Assembly (NCBI RefSeq): GCF_014077005.1
Contig: NZ_JACGVC010000047.1
Coordinates: 1 to 64,000, forward strand
Reading direction: 5' to 3'
Length of the DNA stretch: 64,000 nt
From: Colwellia sp. MB3u-45
GTDB lineage: Bacteria > Pseudomonadota > Gammaproteobacteria > Enterobacterales > Alteromonadaceae
In this document: piece by piece, positions 52,235-61,450 of the stretch
How the letters are laid out: every line of letters starts with the position of its first letter
Position numbering within the stretch: position 1 is the first letter of the stretch
The notes under the pieces: model-generated
Told to the model about the DNA's origin: nothing
Seen by the model: the letters and a program-made list of their open reading frames with translations, nothing else
Databases searched by the model: none
Program-made: the position numbers and the translations under genes

Positions 52235-53293
52235 TTAAAGCACGCCACGTTCTATCTGGTTAAGTTCGATTGACTTAAATAAAGCGGTGAAGTTACCTTC
52301 GCCAAAACCTTGGTCATCAACACGTTGGATCATTTCAATAAAAATAGGTCCAAAAATATTCTTAGTGAATATCTGTAACAAGTATGAATTTTCGTTTTGG
52401 CTATCGACTAATACCTGATGATCACGAATGCGCTGGTGATCTTCTTTTACCCAAGGAATACGATCAAACACATCATCATAATATTCAGGTACGATATTTA
52501 AGGTATCAATGATGTTTTTATCTAATTGATCTAAAGAGCCCAATAAATCATCTGAAATAAAAGCTAAGTGTTGTACACCTGGACCATTATACTCATTTAA
52601 ATATTCGTCTATTTGGTTATTGCTGGTACCTTTCCCTTCATTAATAGGAATACAGAAAGTGCCACAAGGCGATTGTAAAGCGTATGAAACCAACGCCGAT
52701 TTTGCCCCTTTAATATCAAAGTAGCGAATATCAGTAAAACCAAAGATGTTTTTATAAAAATTAGCCCAATGCTCCATTGTGCCTTGGTAAACGTTATTAG
52801 TTAAATGATCAACGGCTTTAAAGCCTTTATCTTTTACTAATACAGGTTCAGCAATATCTTCGAAATCATCTTCATATATTGAGCCTTTAGCGCCAAATTT
52901 CTCAATGAAGTAAATTAAGCTATCACCAATACCAAAAATAGCGGGGTAAGGTAATTTATTATCAACGTCTTGCGCTGACTTTGCACCACGAACAACCGCT
53001 TGTTCAAAGGCAAAATCGGCATTTTCTACTCGCCAACCCATTGAACAAATTGCTGGGCCGTGGCTTTTAGCAAACTCTTTAGAAAAACCCGCTTGTTCAT
53101 GATTTAATAAAAAATGAATATCGTTCTGATTAAAATAATCGATATCGCGGCCTGTGAATTTTTTTGTTTTTGAAAAGCCAAAACCATAAAACGCATTTTC
53201 CATAAAGTCAGAATCTGGCGATGCATATTCAATAAATTCGATACCACGTAAATTAAGTGGGTTTGTTAATTCTGTCTTTGTTAATTCTGTCAT
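52235..53293 (-). CDS. hppD: 4-hydroxyphenylpyruvate dioxygenase
   Basis: 352 residues. Converts 4-hydroxyphenylpyruvate to homogentisate in tyrosine breakdown, and also in pyomelanin formation when the next enzyme is missing. Iron ligands are His in KAVDHLTNNVYQG (about residue 164), His in GPGVQHLAFIS (about 246) and Glu in GPIFIEMIQRVDDQGFGEGN (about 325). The start is placed at the ATG at 53293, because GAGA precedes it; an ATG at 53308 would add MRETT. No hmgA, maiA or fahA is adjacent. A TyrR-type palindrome 89 bp upstream suggests control by aromatic amino acids. Confidence 0.94.
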   Translation of the reverse strand: MTELTKTELTNPLNLRGIEFIEYASPDSDFMENAFYGFGFSKTKKFTGRDIDYFNQNDIHFLLNHEQAGFSKEFAKSHGPAICSMGWRVENADFAFEQAVVRGAKSAQDVDNKLPYPAIFGIGDSLIYFIEKFGAKGSIYEDDFEDIAEPVLVKDKGFKAVDHLTNNVYQGTMEHWANFYKNIFGFTDIRYFDIKGAKSALVSYALQSPCGTFCIPINEGKGTSNNQIDEYLNEYNGPGVQHLAFISDDLLGSLDQLDKNIIDTLNIVPEYYDDVFDRIPWVKEDHQRIRDHQVLVDSQNENSYLLQIFTKNIFGPIFIEMIQRVDDQGFGEGNFTALFKSIELNQIERGVL

Positions 53294-53381
53294 AGTTGTT
53301 TCTCTCATTGTAGCAATGAGGCGATTATCACCGTGAATTCATCGCAGAGGAAGTGAATGAAAAAACTGACATTTTTTGAGG

Positions 53382-53399
53382 CGTAAATCTATTTTTACG
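53382..53399. promoter_or_regulatory. TyrR/PhhR-type box upstream of hppD
   Basis: CGTAAATCTATTTTTACG matches the TyrR box TGTAAA-N6-TTTACA except at the outermost base on each side; the essential G and C are kept. Its location upstream of a tyrosine-catabolic gene supports the call. Confidence 0.55.
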
Positions 53400-53544
53400 T
53401 GCAAAACAGATGATTTATTAGTGATGAGGATCTAAGCTATAGCTAGCAACACCCACAGATGTAACTATATATTTACAGCAAGTTTAAGGCTCGACAATTC
53501 GTTCAGTTAACCGTCAAAAAATCTTCAATAAATTAAGAGACTCG

Positions 53545-53654
53545 TTATACCAATTTCACTAATTTTCTGATCATTTTACCTGGTTAAAACAACGTACTAC
53601 TGTCTTATTTTACCTGTCTATAAATAGACCCGATAATTAATGAAACTGCTATTA
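53545..53654. mobile_element. MITE-like element, shortened copy C
   Basis: About 110 bp. The left end TTATACCAATTTCACTAATT and the next 45 bases (including TCTGATCATTTTAC and CTGGTTAAAA) match the inverted right end of copy B. The right end TAATTAATGAAACTGCTATT matches the other terminus. The middle of copies A and B is missing, so it is an internal-deletion form. Confidence 0.7.
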
Positions 53655-53687
53655 AAAGAACCTGTGCTTGAACTGAATGCTACAGGC

Positions 53688-53721
53688 AAAAAAAAACGCC
53701 AATTCTAGTGAAGAATTAGCG
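53688..53721 (-). terminator. Rho-independent terminator of deaD
   Basis: On the minus strand CGCTAATTCT pairs with AGAATTGGCG (one wobble), followed by nine T residues. It lies 29 bases after the deaD stop. Confidence 0.85.
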
Positions 53722-53749
53722 CTTTAAGCATGTTATTTATACTAATGAA

Positions 53750-55564
53750 CTAGCTGCTAGTGTGTTGCTCTTTACGTGGACGCTCAGACGATGCTGCTGG
53801 TGTCTGAGTATCAGAAACCGTAATCTCTAATGCTTGACGACGAACACGAACACGCTTTAATTGCGTGAATGACTTGTCAGGCATACCTTTAGGTAATTGC
53901 ACAAAACTATGTTTGTCGTGTAAGTTAATCGCGCCAATGTAGCTGCTGTCTAATGAAATTTCATTAGCAATAGCGCCAACGATATCACCAGGACGTGCAC
54001 CATGTTCTTTACCTACTTCTAGACGGTAAGTCTGCCAATCGACATCTGAACGTGCAACTTTCGCTTTACGAGGAGCGCGCTCTGGACGGTTCTCATTGCG
54101 ACTATCACCACGGGCTTCACTGCGACCGCCACGGGCTTCATTACGACCGCCACGGCTGTCATTACGAGCACCACGACTTTCACCACCTTTGCTGTCACGA
54201 TCATTTCTTTCACGTGCATCACGACGAGGCTTTGGATCTTCTTTCGGCTGTAGAGGCTGCTTTAACTGTTTGTGATAAAGTAACGCTGCCGCTAAATCTG
54301 TCATTGAAAGTTCTGACTCACTCGCCATAGTTTCAATAATTTCGCGCATTGCCGTTAACTCTTTATCAGCAACAATACTCGCTAACTCAGTACAAGTGCG
54401 CTCAATACGTGCCTTACCAATTTCTTGAATATTTGGTAAGTCGTACATAGCAATCGTACCAGAAGTTAAACGTTCATAATGACGTAAAGAATACATTTCG
54501 CGTGGACGAACAAATGAAATTGCTGTACCACTTCGTCCTGCACGGCCAGTACGGCCAATACGGTGAACATAAGCTTCGTTGTCACCTGGTAAATCATAGT
54601 TAATAACTAATGAAAGACGAGGAATATCAAGACCACGAGCAACAACATCAGTTGCTACAAGAATTGATGACGCACCTGATTTAAGTTGGTCAACAGTACG
54701 TTCACGCTGTGCTTGGTTCATGTCACCGTTTAAGGCAACAGAAGCATAACCTGCACGTTCTAATTTTTCAGCAACGTCAATGGTATCATTACGAGTACGT
54801 ACGAAAATTAGCATTGCATCGTATTCAACAGTTTCAGCAATACGCTCCAAAGCTGTCATTTTGTTAATGCCGCTAACTTTCCATGCATATTGAGTAATAT
54901 TGGCTTTTTCTTTTTTCACTGCCGCAATTTTAATATGCTCAGGATTTTTCAAAAAGCGATTCGCTACTTTGCGAATTTGCGCTGGCATAGTTGCAGAAAA
55001 CAATGCCATTTGTGTTTCTTTTGGTAAGTGCTCAAGGATCCACTCAATGTCTTCTAAAAAGCCCATGTTTAACATTTCATCAGCTTCATCAAGCACACAA
55101 AATGATAAGTTATCTAGTTTAAGGCTCTTACGACGTAAGTGATCCATCAAACGACCAGGAGTACCAACAACAACTTGTGCACCACGTTCTAGTTGTTGAA
55201 ATTGTGGCTGGTACGATTGACCACCATATAAAGTAGCAACACGTAAACCTTTCATGTGTTGTGCAAATGTTTCAATTGCTTCTGCTACTTGAATCGCTAA
55301 CTCACGCGTTGGCGCTAAAACCATTAATTGTGGTTTACGAATCGTTACGTCAATTTTTGCTAGTGCAGGCAAACCAAATGCAGCCGTTTTACCGGTACCT
55401 GTTTGCGCTTCACCAAGGACGTCTTTACCAGCAAGTAAAGGGGGAATTGTTTGCGCTTGAATTGCAGTAGATGATTCAAAACCTAGTGCTTTTACAGCAG
55501 ATACTAAGTTTTCAGGCAAACCAAGGGCGTCAAAGCCTACAGAGGCGTTGTTAAGATCAGTCAT
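53750..55564 (-). CDS. deaD: ATP-dependent DEAD-box RNA helicase DeaD/CsdA
   Basis: 604 residues. Cold-associated helicase for ribosome assembly and mRNA turnover. Motifs in order: Q motif with FESSTAIQAQTIPPLLAGKD, Walker A AQTGTGKT (about residue 55), PTRELA, GTPGR, DEAD (about 160), SAT (about 190), and HRIGRTGRAGRSG (about 335). After the helicase core comes a flexible Arg/Gly/Asp/Glu/Asn-rich stretch (about 440-505) with repeats of RGGRNEAR and RGGRSEAR type. Then a DbpA-type RNA-binding domain (about 512-575) reads WQTYRLEVGKEHGARPGDIV and INLHDKHSFVQLPKG. A 5' leader of about 200 bases is typical of cold-regulated deaD genes. Confidence 0.95.
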   Translation of the reverse strand: MTDLNNASVGFDALGLPENLVSAVKALGFESSTAIQAQTIPPLLAGKDVLGEAQTGTGKTAAFGLPALAKIDVTIRKPQLMVLAPTRELAIQVAEAIETFAQHMKGLRVATLYGGQSYQPQFQQLERGAQVVVGTPGRLMDHLRRKSLKLDNLSFCVLDEADEMLNMGFLEDIEWILEHLPKETQMALFSATMPAQIRKVANRFLKNPEHIKIAAVKKEKANITQYAWKVSGINKMTALERIAETVEYDAMLIFVRTRNDTIDVAEKLERAGYASVALNGDMNQAQRERTVDQLKSGASSILVATDVVARGLDIPRLSLVINYDLPGDNEAYVHRIGRTGRAGRSGTAISFVRPREMYSLRHYERLTSGTIAMYDLPNIQEIGKARIERTCTELASIVADKELTAMREIIETMASESELSMTDLAAALLYHKQLKQPLQPKEDPKPRRDARERNDRDSKGGESRGARNDSRGGRNEARGGRSEARGDSRNENRPERAPRKAKVARSDVDWQTYRLEVGKEHGARPGDIVGAIANEISLDSSYIGAINLHDKHSFVQLPKGMPDKSFTQLKRVRVRRQALEITVSDTQTPAASSERPRKEQHTSS

Positions 55565-55783
55565 ATAATTTTTGTCTTCTCATGGTAGAAACTGGCTATG
55601 CGCCAAAATTCCTACGTACATATACGAGGAAACCACCAGGAAGACTTAAGGCACATTCTTACGTTAACGTTGAAAGGTTAACTGGGCAAGTCTATGGGCG
55701 GATATACCCCACTCATTTTAAGTTTCTATAATTCGCTAAGTTTCACTTGGAAACTTTTTTGATTGACGATTACAGAGGCGCGC

Positions 55784-55811
55784 ATTATACGGATGTTGTT
55801 AATTTATACAA
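55784..55811 (-). promoter_or_regulatory. Candidate deaD promoter with long leader
   Basis: On the minus strand, -10 TATAAT (complement of 55784-55789) with a weak -35 TTGTAT (55806-55811), spacer 16. Transcription would start near 55777, giving a leader of about 210 bases. This leader contains a stem (AAGTTTC/GAAACTT, 55738-55756) and a possible 12-codon leader frame (about 55705-55668). Confidence 0.45.
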
Positions 55812-55928
55812 GCTATAATGTGCATTAAACGCTATTAAACCGTAAAAAAGCATAAGAAAAGCATAAAAACCTAAAAATGCTACTTTACGCTGTGCTGAAC
55901 ATTCTACAATAATTTAAACGAATCTTAC

Positions 55929-56247
55929 TTAACTGTCGATTTCAAAGCCGGATTTTGCCTTTTTAACCCGTAAACCACCTGAGCCACTTGCCAGGATTTT
56001 TAACCCGCTAGCTTACTCTATCTCGAGATCACCAAAGCCATCGTCAATAGTGATCTCGCCATCTACTTTTTTACCCTTAAGCCACCTGAGCCATCTTCAA
56101 AAAATGCCCTGTCTAATAGACCTTTTAAAAAAGGTTACCTGAACTAATATTGCCTGAACTATGGTCAATATAAAAATTATCATCAAGGTCATTAATCTCT
56201 ATGGCTTGTGAGCCGTCAATAATAGATACACAAATTCGATATATTTG
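55929..56247 (-). pseudogene. Frameshifted remnant of a beta-repeat (DUF4097-like adhesin type) gene
   Basis: No single frame is open, but pieces of one protein can be read in successive minus-strand frames: IDGSQAIEINDLDDNFYIDH ending SSGNISSGNLF*, then EDGSGGLRVKK*, VDGEITIDDGFGDLEIE*, and ASGSGGLRVKKAKSGFEIDS*. The repeated unit of about 20 residues, I-DDGSG-x-I/L-x-V-xx-V-x-G, is typical of DUF4097/putative adhesin beta-helix proteins. At least three disruptions (stops and frameshifts) separate the pieces. It lies directly downstream of nuoN on the same strand. The remaining interval to 55790 shows nothing else. Confidence 0.6.
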
Positions 56248-56286
56248 CTAAAAATGACCATCAATTAGCGAGCTTGCTCACAATAG

Positions 56287-57798
56287 CTAGGAAGCGATAA
56301 GTTGATTAATCACTTCTGGTAAAATGCCAAAGACCAAGCCAAAGGCAATAAAGCTGTACACTAATACTTGCTCAATAATATGCCCTCTAAGCGCTTTAAC
56401 GTTACCGTTAATTTTTTGTGTATCGGATAACGTATCAGATGGCGCATCGGCAAAAATTTTAAATATCATCGGTAAATAGTAAGCTAAACTGATACCACTA
56501 GCGACAATAAGCGTGGCAATTAACCACCAAGCATGAGCAATAGTTGCCTGACTTAAGATATAGAATTTACCAATAAAACCCATGGTTAAAGGAATGCCCG
56601 CTAAACTCAGCAAGCCAAGTAACATCAACAAACCATAACTCGGTACGCGCCAAAACAAACCTTGTAAGTCTGCTAATAAAATATCTTCTTGAAAAGCCGC
56701 GCGGGTATTTTGCTGCTGAATTAACGCAATAACGATAAAAATTGATAGGTTAGCCAGGGTATAGGCCGCTAAATAAAATAACGCACTTTGCCAAGTAAAC
56801 GCCAAACTTTGCGCTGAACTCACAATGATCACTATCAGTAAGTAGCCCATATGGGCAATCGATGAATAAGCCAATAAGCGTTTTAAATGTTGCTGTTTAA
56901 GTGCCATCACATTACCTAGCAACATGGAAATCACCGCAAATGACATCAAAAATAATTGAAAGCTGTCGTGTAACCAATAGCGCTGAGCAATAATGCACTT
57001 AAGCAAAACAACGAACATAGCGACTTTTGATATGGTGGCCATCAACATAGTGATTGGTGTTGGTGCTCCTTGATAAACATCAGGTGTCCAGAAATGAAAC
57101 GGCGCAATTGATAATTTAAAGGCGATGCCAGAAACGAATAACAACAGCCCTAGCTGAAAAAACATGCCTAAACCTTGCTGATGGTATATCGCAGAAGCTG
57201 TGGTGGCGTTAAAGCTCATATCGCCGGTAACGCTATAAATAAAGGCAATACCCAAGAGCATAAAACTCGATGCGGTGGCGCTTAATACCAGATATTTAAA
57301 AGCACTTTCAACACTGTAATGACTCTCTCGATGATAACCCACTAGCCCGACCAAACTTAGGCTTAGCAGCTCAAAGCCTAAAAATAAACTGGCAAAATGG
57401 TCGCTAGTAACCAAAACGCCCGCCCCAAGTACGAGTAGCAATAACAATAAATAGTATTCATCATGCACTTCTATATGCGCTTTAAGAAAACTATGGCTCA
57501 TACGTAAAGCCACCAAGGCTGAAATCAGTATCAAGCTAAAAGCAAAGCGGCTGTAACCATCAACTTTTAACAATTGCGTTACTTGGGTTGTTGGCATGGC
57601 TAGCAAGCTAACATTGGCTATCAAGGCGGTAAAAAGTATCAAAGAGGAAAATACCGCGATGGTGCGTTGTGATCTTTTCCAAGCCACCAGCAATAACGCT
57701 AAGGTGATGCCAAAAGCGATAATGAGTTGTGGCAAAATTGCGCCGGCCATCGTCATGGTTAGTAAAGGTGGTGAGTTACTCGTTATAGACATCATCAC
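56287..57798 (-). CDS. nuoN: NADH-quinone oxidoreductase subunit N
   Basis: 503 residues with about 14 membrane helices, one of the three antiporter-like proton channels of complex I. Conserved charged residues include Glu in FLGFELLSLSLVGLVGYHRE and Lys in FKLSIAPFHFWTPDVYQGAP; LLAYSSIAHMGYLLIVI is the usual TM11-12 block. Its start (three Met codons, 57798) abuts the nuoM stop (57799), so translation is coupled. It is the last gene of the nuo operon, followed by a decayed gene. Confidence 0.95.
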   Translation of the reverse strand: MMMSITSNSPPLLTMTMAGAILPQLIIAFGITLALLLVAWKRSQRTIAVFSSLILFTALIANVSLLAMPTTQVTQLLKVDGYSRFAFSLILISALVALRMSHSFLKAHIEVHDEYYLLLLLLVLGAGVLVTSDHFASLFLGFELLSLSLVGLVGYHRESHYSVESAFKYLVLSATASSFMLLGIAFIYSVTGDMSFNATTASAIYHQQGLGMFFQLGLLLFVSGIAFKLSIAPFHFWTPDVYQGAPTPITMLMATISKVAMFVVLLKCIIAQRYWLHDSFQLFLMSFAVISMLLGNVMALKQQHLKRLLAYSSIAHMGYLLIVIIVSSAQSLAFTWQSALFYLAAYTLANLSIFIVIALIQQQNTRAAFQEDILLADLQGLFWRVPSYGLLMLLGLLSLAGIPLTMGFIGKFYILSQATIAHAWWLIATLIVASGISLAYYLPMIFKIFADAPSDTLSDTQKINGNVKALRGHIIEQVLVYSFIAFGLVFGILPEVINQLIAS

Positions 57799-59241
57799 TT
57801 AGGCTCCAAATGAGAATTTAAGCAATAGCCTTGGATATAAACCAATGGCTAAGAGCATCAATAATAATGAGCCACAAATAATCAGCTCCCTAGGCTGTAG
57901 ATCAATAATGTCTTGTCTTGGCGTACCTTGAAAACTTGATTGAAACAGCACCATGCCATAAATAGCTGAACCAATAAGCCCCAATGCAGCAATAACGGCA
58001 AATTCAGGCAAGACTTGAAACACACCCACTAGACTGAAAAATTCACCAATAAAATTAGCTAAACCCGGTAAACCAAAAGCAGCACCGGCAAAGGCCAAAG
58101 CAAATCCCCCCATACGAGGTGCACTTTGCCAAAAGCCGCCCATATCAGCCAAATCTCGACTATTAATACGTTGGTAAATCATGCCTGCGAGCGCGAATAA
58201 AGCAGCGCTACTAAGACCATGCGCCACCATAGTCACAATAGCCCCTTGATAAGCCACACTATTAAAAGCAAAAAGTGCCAACATGACAAAGCCCATATGG
58301 CTAATACTGCTATAAGCCACTAAACGTTTAAAATCTTGCTGGGCAAAGGCCATTTTCGCACCATACAAAATACTTACCACCGCCAATGTCGCGGCAATAG
58401 GGGCAAATTGCGTACTGGCTTGTGGGAACAAAGAAATAACAAAACGTATTAAGCCATAAGCGCCCGTTTTTAATAATACGCCGGCAAGTAATACGCTGCC
58501 CGCGGTTGGCGCTTGGGTATGCGCGTCAGGTAGCCAACTGTGCAACGGCACAGAAGGTAACTTAACCGCAAAAGCAATAAAAAAACCTAACATTAAATAT
58601 TGACTCATGGACAGCGGTATATCCAACATCAACCAATCTAGGTAATAAAAACTTAACTGCCCCGTTTGTAATAAATGAAAATAGCCGGTGGCAATAATAG
58701 CCACTAGCATCAATAAACTACTTACTTGGGTAAAAATGAAAAATTTTAACGCTGCAAAGTGTCTTTTTTCATGGCCCCAAATAGCAATAATAGCGGTCAT
58801 CGGCAGTAACATGACTTCCCAAAAGAAGAAGAAAAGAAACATATCAACCGCAACAAAAACCCCAATAATGCCCGCAATAGTTAACAGTAAATTAAAATAG
58901 TAAAAACCAACATGGTGCTTAATTTCATGCCAAGAAACTAACACACAAATAATCGCTAACAGCCAGGTCAGCGCTATTAATACAATACTCAACTGATCAA
59001 GCGCTATACTATATTGAATATTAAAGGTTTGAATCCAATTTACTCGGCTCAATACCTGTAACTGCGCAAAGTCATTATTGTGGTTAATAGCGTAGTCGAT
59101 AACAAAGACCGCAAAAACTGTTGCTAATAACGCTAAGCTAATTAGCGCTAGCCATTTAGCACTACCTTGCCAGTATGTTTCAGCTCGCCAGGCCAATGCA
59201 CCCGCAATAACTAATGCCAGCATAATTAAAGTTACTGTCAT
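57799..59241 (-). CDS. nuoM: NADH-quinone oxidoreductase subunit M
   Basis: 480 residues, about 14 membrane helices, antiporter-like proton channel. Key landmarks: FFFFWEVMLLPMTAIIAIWG (conserved Glu of TM5), the lysine-bearing FAVKLPSVPLHSWLPDAHTQ, then APTAGSVLLAGVLLKTGAYG, and RLVAYSSISHMGFVMLALFA. It overlaps nuoL by 4 bp (ATGA type), so it is coupled. Confidence 0.96.
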   Translation of the reverse strand: MTVTLIMLALVIAGALAWRAETYWQGSAKWLALISLALLATVFAVFVIDYAINHNNDFAQLQVLSRVNWIQTFNIQYSIALDQLSIVLIALTWLLAIICVLVSWHEIKHHVGFYYFNLLLTIAGIIGVFVAVDMFLFFFFWEVMLLPMTAIIAIWGHEKRHFAALKFFIFTQVSSLLMLVAIIATGYFHLLQTGQLSFYYLDWLMLDIPLSMSQYLMLGFFIAFAVKLPSVPLHSWLPDAHTQAPTAGSVLLAGVLLKTGAYGLIRFVISLFPQASTQFAPIAATLAVVSILYGAKMAFAQQDFKRLVAYSSISHMGFVMLALFAFNSVAYQGAIVTMVAHGLSSAALFALAGMIYQRINSRDLADMGGFWQSAPRMGGFALAFAGAAFGLPGLANFIGEFFSLVGVFQVLPEFAVIAALGLIGSAIYGMVLFQSSFQGTPRQDIIDLQPRELIICGSLLLMLLAIGLYPRLLLKFSFGA

Positions 59242-61136
59242 AAGAAACTCACTCCTAACAGCAAGATTATCGCTAGTCCAAAAGCAGCTAAATACCAGCG
59301 TAAACTACCATTTTGCACTAGAATCAAACTATCGTGCCATAATCCAACATACCAAGCATTGAGCATAATGATTTGGTCAAGAATATCGCGTTGATTTACT
59401 TGGGCAAGCCACTGATAAGGCTTAACTAACAGCGCATTATAAAACGCATCAAAACCTAAACCTTGACGACAGAACAGCACAAATTTACCTTCACTCGCCT
59501 CAATATGTTGCTCAATACCTTTAAGCGGTGAAAGACGATAGTTTTTGAAATAAAACCAAGAAAACAGCATACCGATAAATGGCGTTATTATGGCAAGGCT
59601 ATGTAACCAAGTAGGCTCAATCAACTGTACTAAAGGTCTTTGAATAGCCGCTGAAAACACCAAGGTAAGATCAAGCGGAATAAGCCCACCAAATAAAGAT
59701 AACAAGGCTAAAATAATCAATGCACTACGCAGTAATACATTCTTTTCAGCCTGGGGATTTTCACTGCAGCGTGCCGTACCCAGAAAGGCGAGAAAAAATA
59801 ATCGACAACTATAAATACTGGTTAATAACGCCCCTAGAATGGCGCACCACCATAACATCGGCCCTGCCGTATTGGACGACCAAAGCTGGGCAATAATCGC
59901 TTCTTTAGAGAAAAAACCAGAAGTACCAGGTAGCGCCATCAAACAAATTAAACCCACCACAAATAAACTCGTTTCAAAGGGTAGCTGCTTCCATAAACCG
60001 CCCATTTTAAAAAGATTTTGTTGATGATGTAGCGCATAAATAACCGCACCTGCCGTTAAGAACAACAGCGCTTTAAAAAAAGCATGGGTCATTAAATGAA
60101 AAACGCCAGCAGACCACGCACCCGCTCCGAGCGCCAGCATCATATAACCAATTTGGCTCATGGTTGAATAGGCCAAAACTCGTTTAATATCAGTTTGCGC
60201 GAGTGCAGCAACGCCGGCGAGTAATAAGGTCAGTGCACCCAACCAAGCGACATAATTCATGACTTCAGGTGCTAATAAAAAAATGCCATGCATACGGGCA
60301 ATTAAATACACCCCTGCCGTGACCATAGTCGCGGCATGTATTAGGGCGCTCACCGGCGTTGGCCCTGCCATAGCATCAGGTAACCAAGTTTGCAGTGGCA
60401 ATTGCGCTGATTTACCCACAGCGCCGCCAAGCAATAATAAGGCAATCCAATAAATATTGTTGGCTTGCTCTGCACTAGAAACAGAATTAGGGCCAGTAAC
60501 CATATTGGCTTGTTGAGCCAGTGTTGTTACCGCGGCTATATTTAATTCGCCAAAGGTATTAAACATTAACAGCAAGCCTATCGCCATCGAGGTATCACCA
60601 ATACGGGTAACAATAAAAGCTTTACGTGCAGCTAAAACATTGCTCTTTTCTTGATACCAAAAGCCAATCAATAAAAAGCTACATAAACCCACACCTTCCC
60701 AGCCCAAATAGAGCAGTACTAAATTATCCGCTAAGACCAATATCAACATAGCGACAATAAATAGGTTCATATACGCCATAAAACGTGAGAAATTCGCATC
60801 AGCTTTCATGTAAATAGCAGCAAATAAATGAATAAGAAAACCCACACCGCTAACAACACTGATCATGACAGCGGATAAGCCATCAAGGTAAAAACTCACG
60901 TTAACTTCACCCGTCCCCATTTGATTAGTTAAATCAAACCAATGCCAGAGGTTGACGCTTAGCACTTGGTTTTGGCTAGTGGATAATTCAAACAATAATA
61001 TCGCGCTAACTAATACCGTCAGTGCCATGCTACTGACACCAATGATAGCCGCAAGCTGCCATGACAGTCTTTTGCCAAAGGCAATTAACACTAAGAAGCT
61101 CACTAAGGGATAAAAAGGTAAACTCGCTAATAACAC
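59238..61136 (-). CDS. nuoL: NADH-quinone oxidoreductase subunit L
   Basis: 632 residues, the distal antiporter-like subunit with about 16 membrane helices and the long lateral helix near the C-terminus. Landmarks: LLYLGWEGVGLCSFLLIGFW (conserved Glu), VGKSAQLPLQTWLPDAMAGP (conserved Lys), TPVSALIHAATMVTAGVYLI, and DIKRVLAYSTMSQIGYMMLA. It starts 5 bp after nuoK. At roughly 20 residues over E. coli NuoL it is within the family range. Confidence 0.96.
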   Translation of the reverse strand: MLLASLPFYPLVSFLVLIAFGKRLSWQLAAIIGVSSMALTVLVSAILLFELSTSQNQVLSVNLWHWFDLTNQMGTGEVNVSFYLDGLSAVMISVVSGVGFLIHLFAAIYMKADANFSRFMAYMNLFIVAMLILVLADNLVLLYLGWEGVGLCSFLLIGFWYQEKSNVLAARKAFIVTRIGDTSMAIGLLLMFNTFGELNIAAVTTLAQQANMVTGPNSVSSAEQANNIYWIALLLLGGAVGKSAQLPLQTWLPDAMAGPTPVSALIHAATMVTAGVYLIARMHGIFLLAPEVMNYVAWLGALTLLLAGVAALAQTDIKRVLAYSTMSQIGYMMLALGAGAWSAGVFHLMTHAFFKALLFLTAGAVIYALHHQQNLFKMGGLWKQLPFETSLFVVGLICLMALPGTSGFFSKEAIIAQLWSSNTAGPMLWWCAILGALLTSIYSCRLFFLAFLGTARCSENPQAEKNVLLRSALIILALLSLFGGLIPLDLTLVFSAAIQRPLVQLIEPTWLHSLAIITPFIGMLFSWFYFKNYRLSPLKGIEQHIEASEGKFVLFCRQGLGFDAFYNALLVKPYQWLAQVNQRDILDQIIMLNAWYVGLWHDSLILVQNGSLRWYLAAFGLAIILLLGVSFL

Positions 61137-61141
61137 TGTTA

Positions 61142-61450
61142 TTACCCCTTCATCTGATTTAACAAATCAATATCTAAAGAGTGATATTTCTTCTGCATAC
61201 GGATTAATAACGCCAACCCTACGGCGACCTCAGCAGCGGCAAGCGTTAAAATTAAAATAAACATCACTTGCCCATCCGCTTGTTGCCAAACGCTGCCCGC
61301 ACCAATAAAGGCAACGCCAACAGCATTTAGCATAATTTCTAAACTCATCAACATAAATAGTGTGTTTTTTCTTGCCACCACACCAACAAAGCCAATGGCA
61401 AACAATAGACTTGATAAAATAAGCACATGAAACAAGGGAATAGTGGTCAT
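61142..61450 (-). CDS. nuoK: NADH-quinone oxidoreductase subunit K
   Basis: 102 residues with three membrane helices. The conserved membrane glutamates of the proton path are in LFMLMSLEIMLNAVGVAFIG (Glu about residue 38) and TLAAAEVAVGLALLIRM (Glu about 74). It overlaps nuoJ by 4 bp and is followed by nuoL, as expected. Confidence 0.96.
   Translation of the reverse strand: MTTIPLFHVLILSSLLFAIGFVGVVARKNTLFMLMSLEIMLNAVGVAFIGAGSVWQQADGQVMFILILTLAAAEVAVGLALLIRMQKKYHSLDIDLLNQMKG

Noticed and set aside
53995-54330. His-rich plus-strand frame (DRHGLHYDRHG repeats) opposite deaD
   Set aside because: It is the antisense image of the Arg/Gly-rich repeats in DeaD; no start or promoter supports it.
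55738-55760. Plus-strand hairpin with T run upstream of deaD (AAGTTTC/GAAACTT)
   Set aside because: As a plus-strand terminator it has no gene to terminate for 4 kb; it is more simply a stem in the deaD leader on the other strand.
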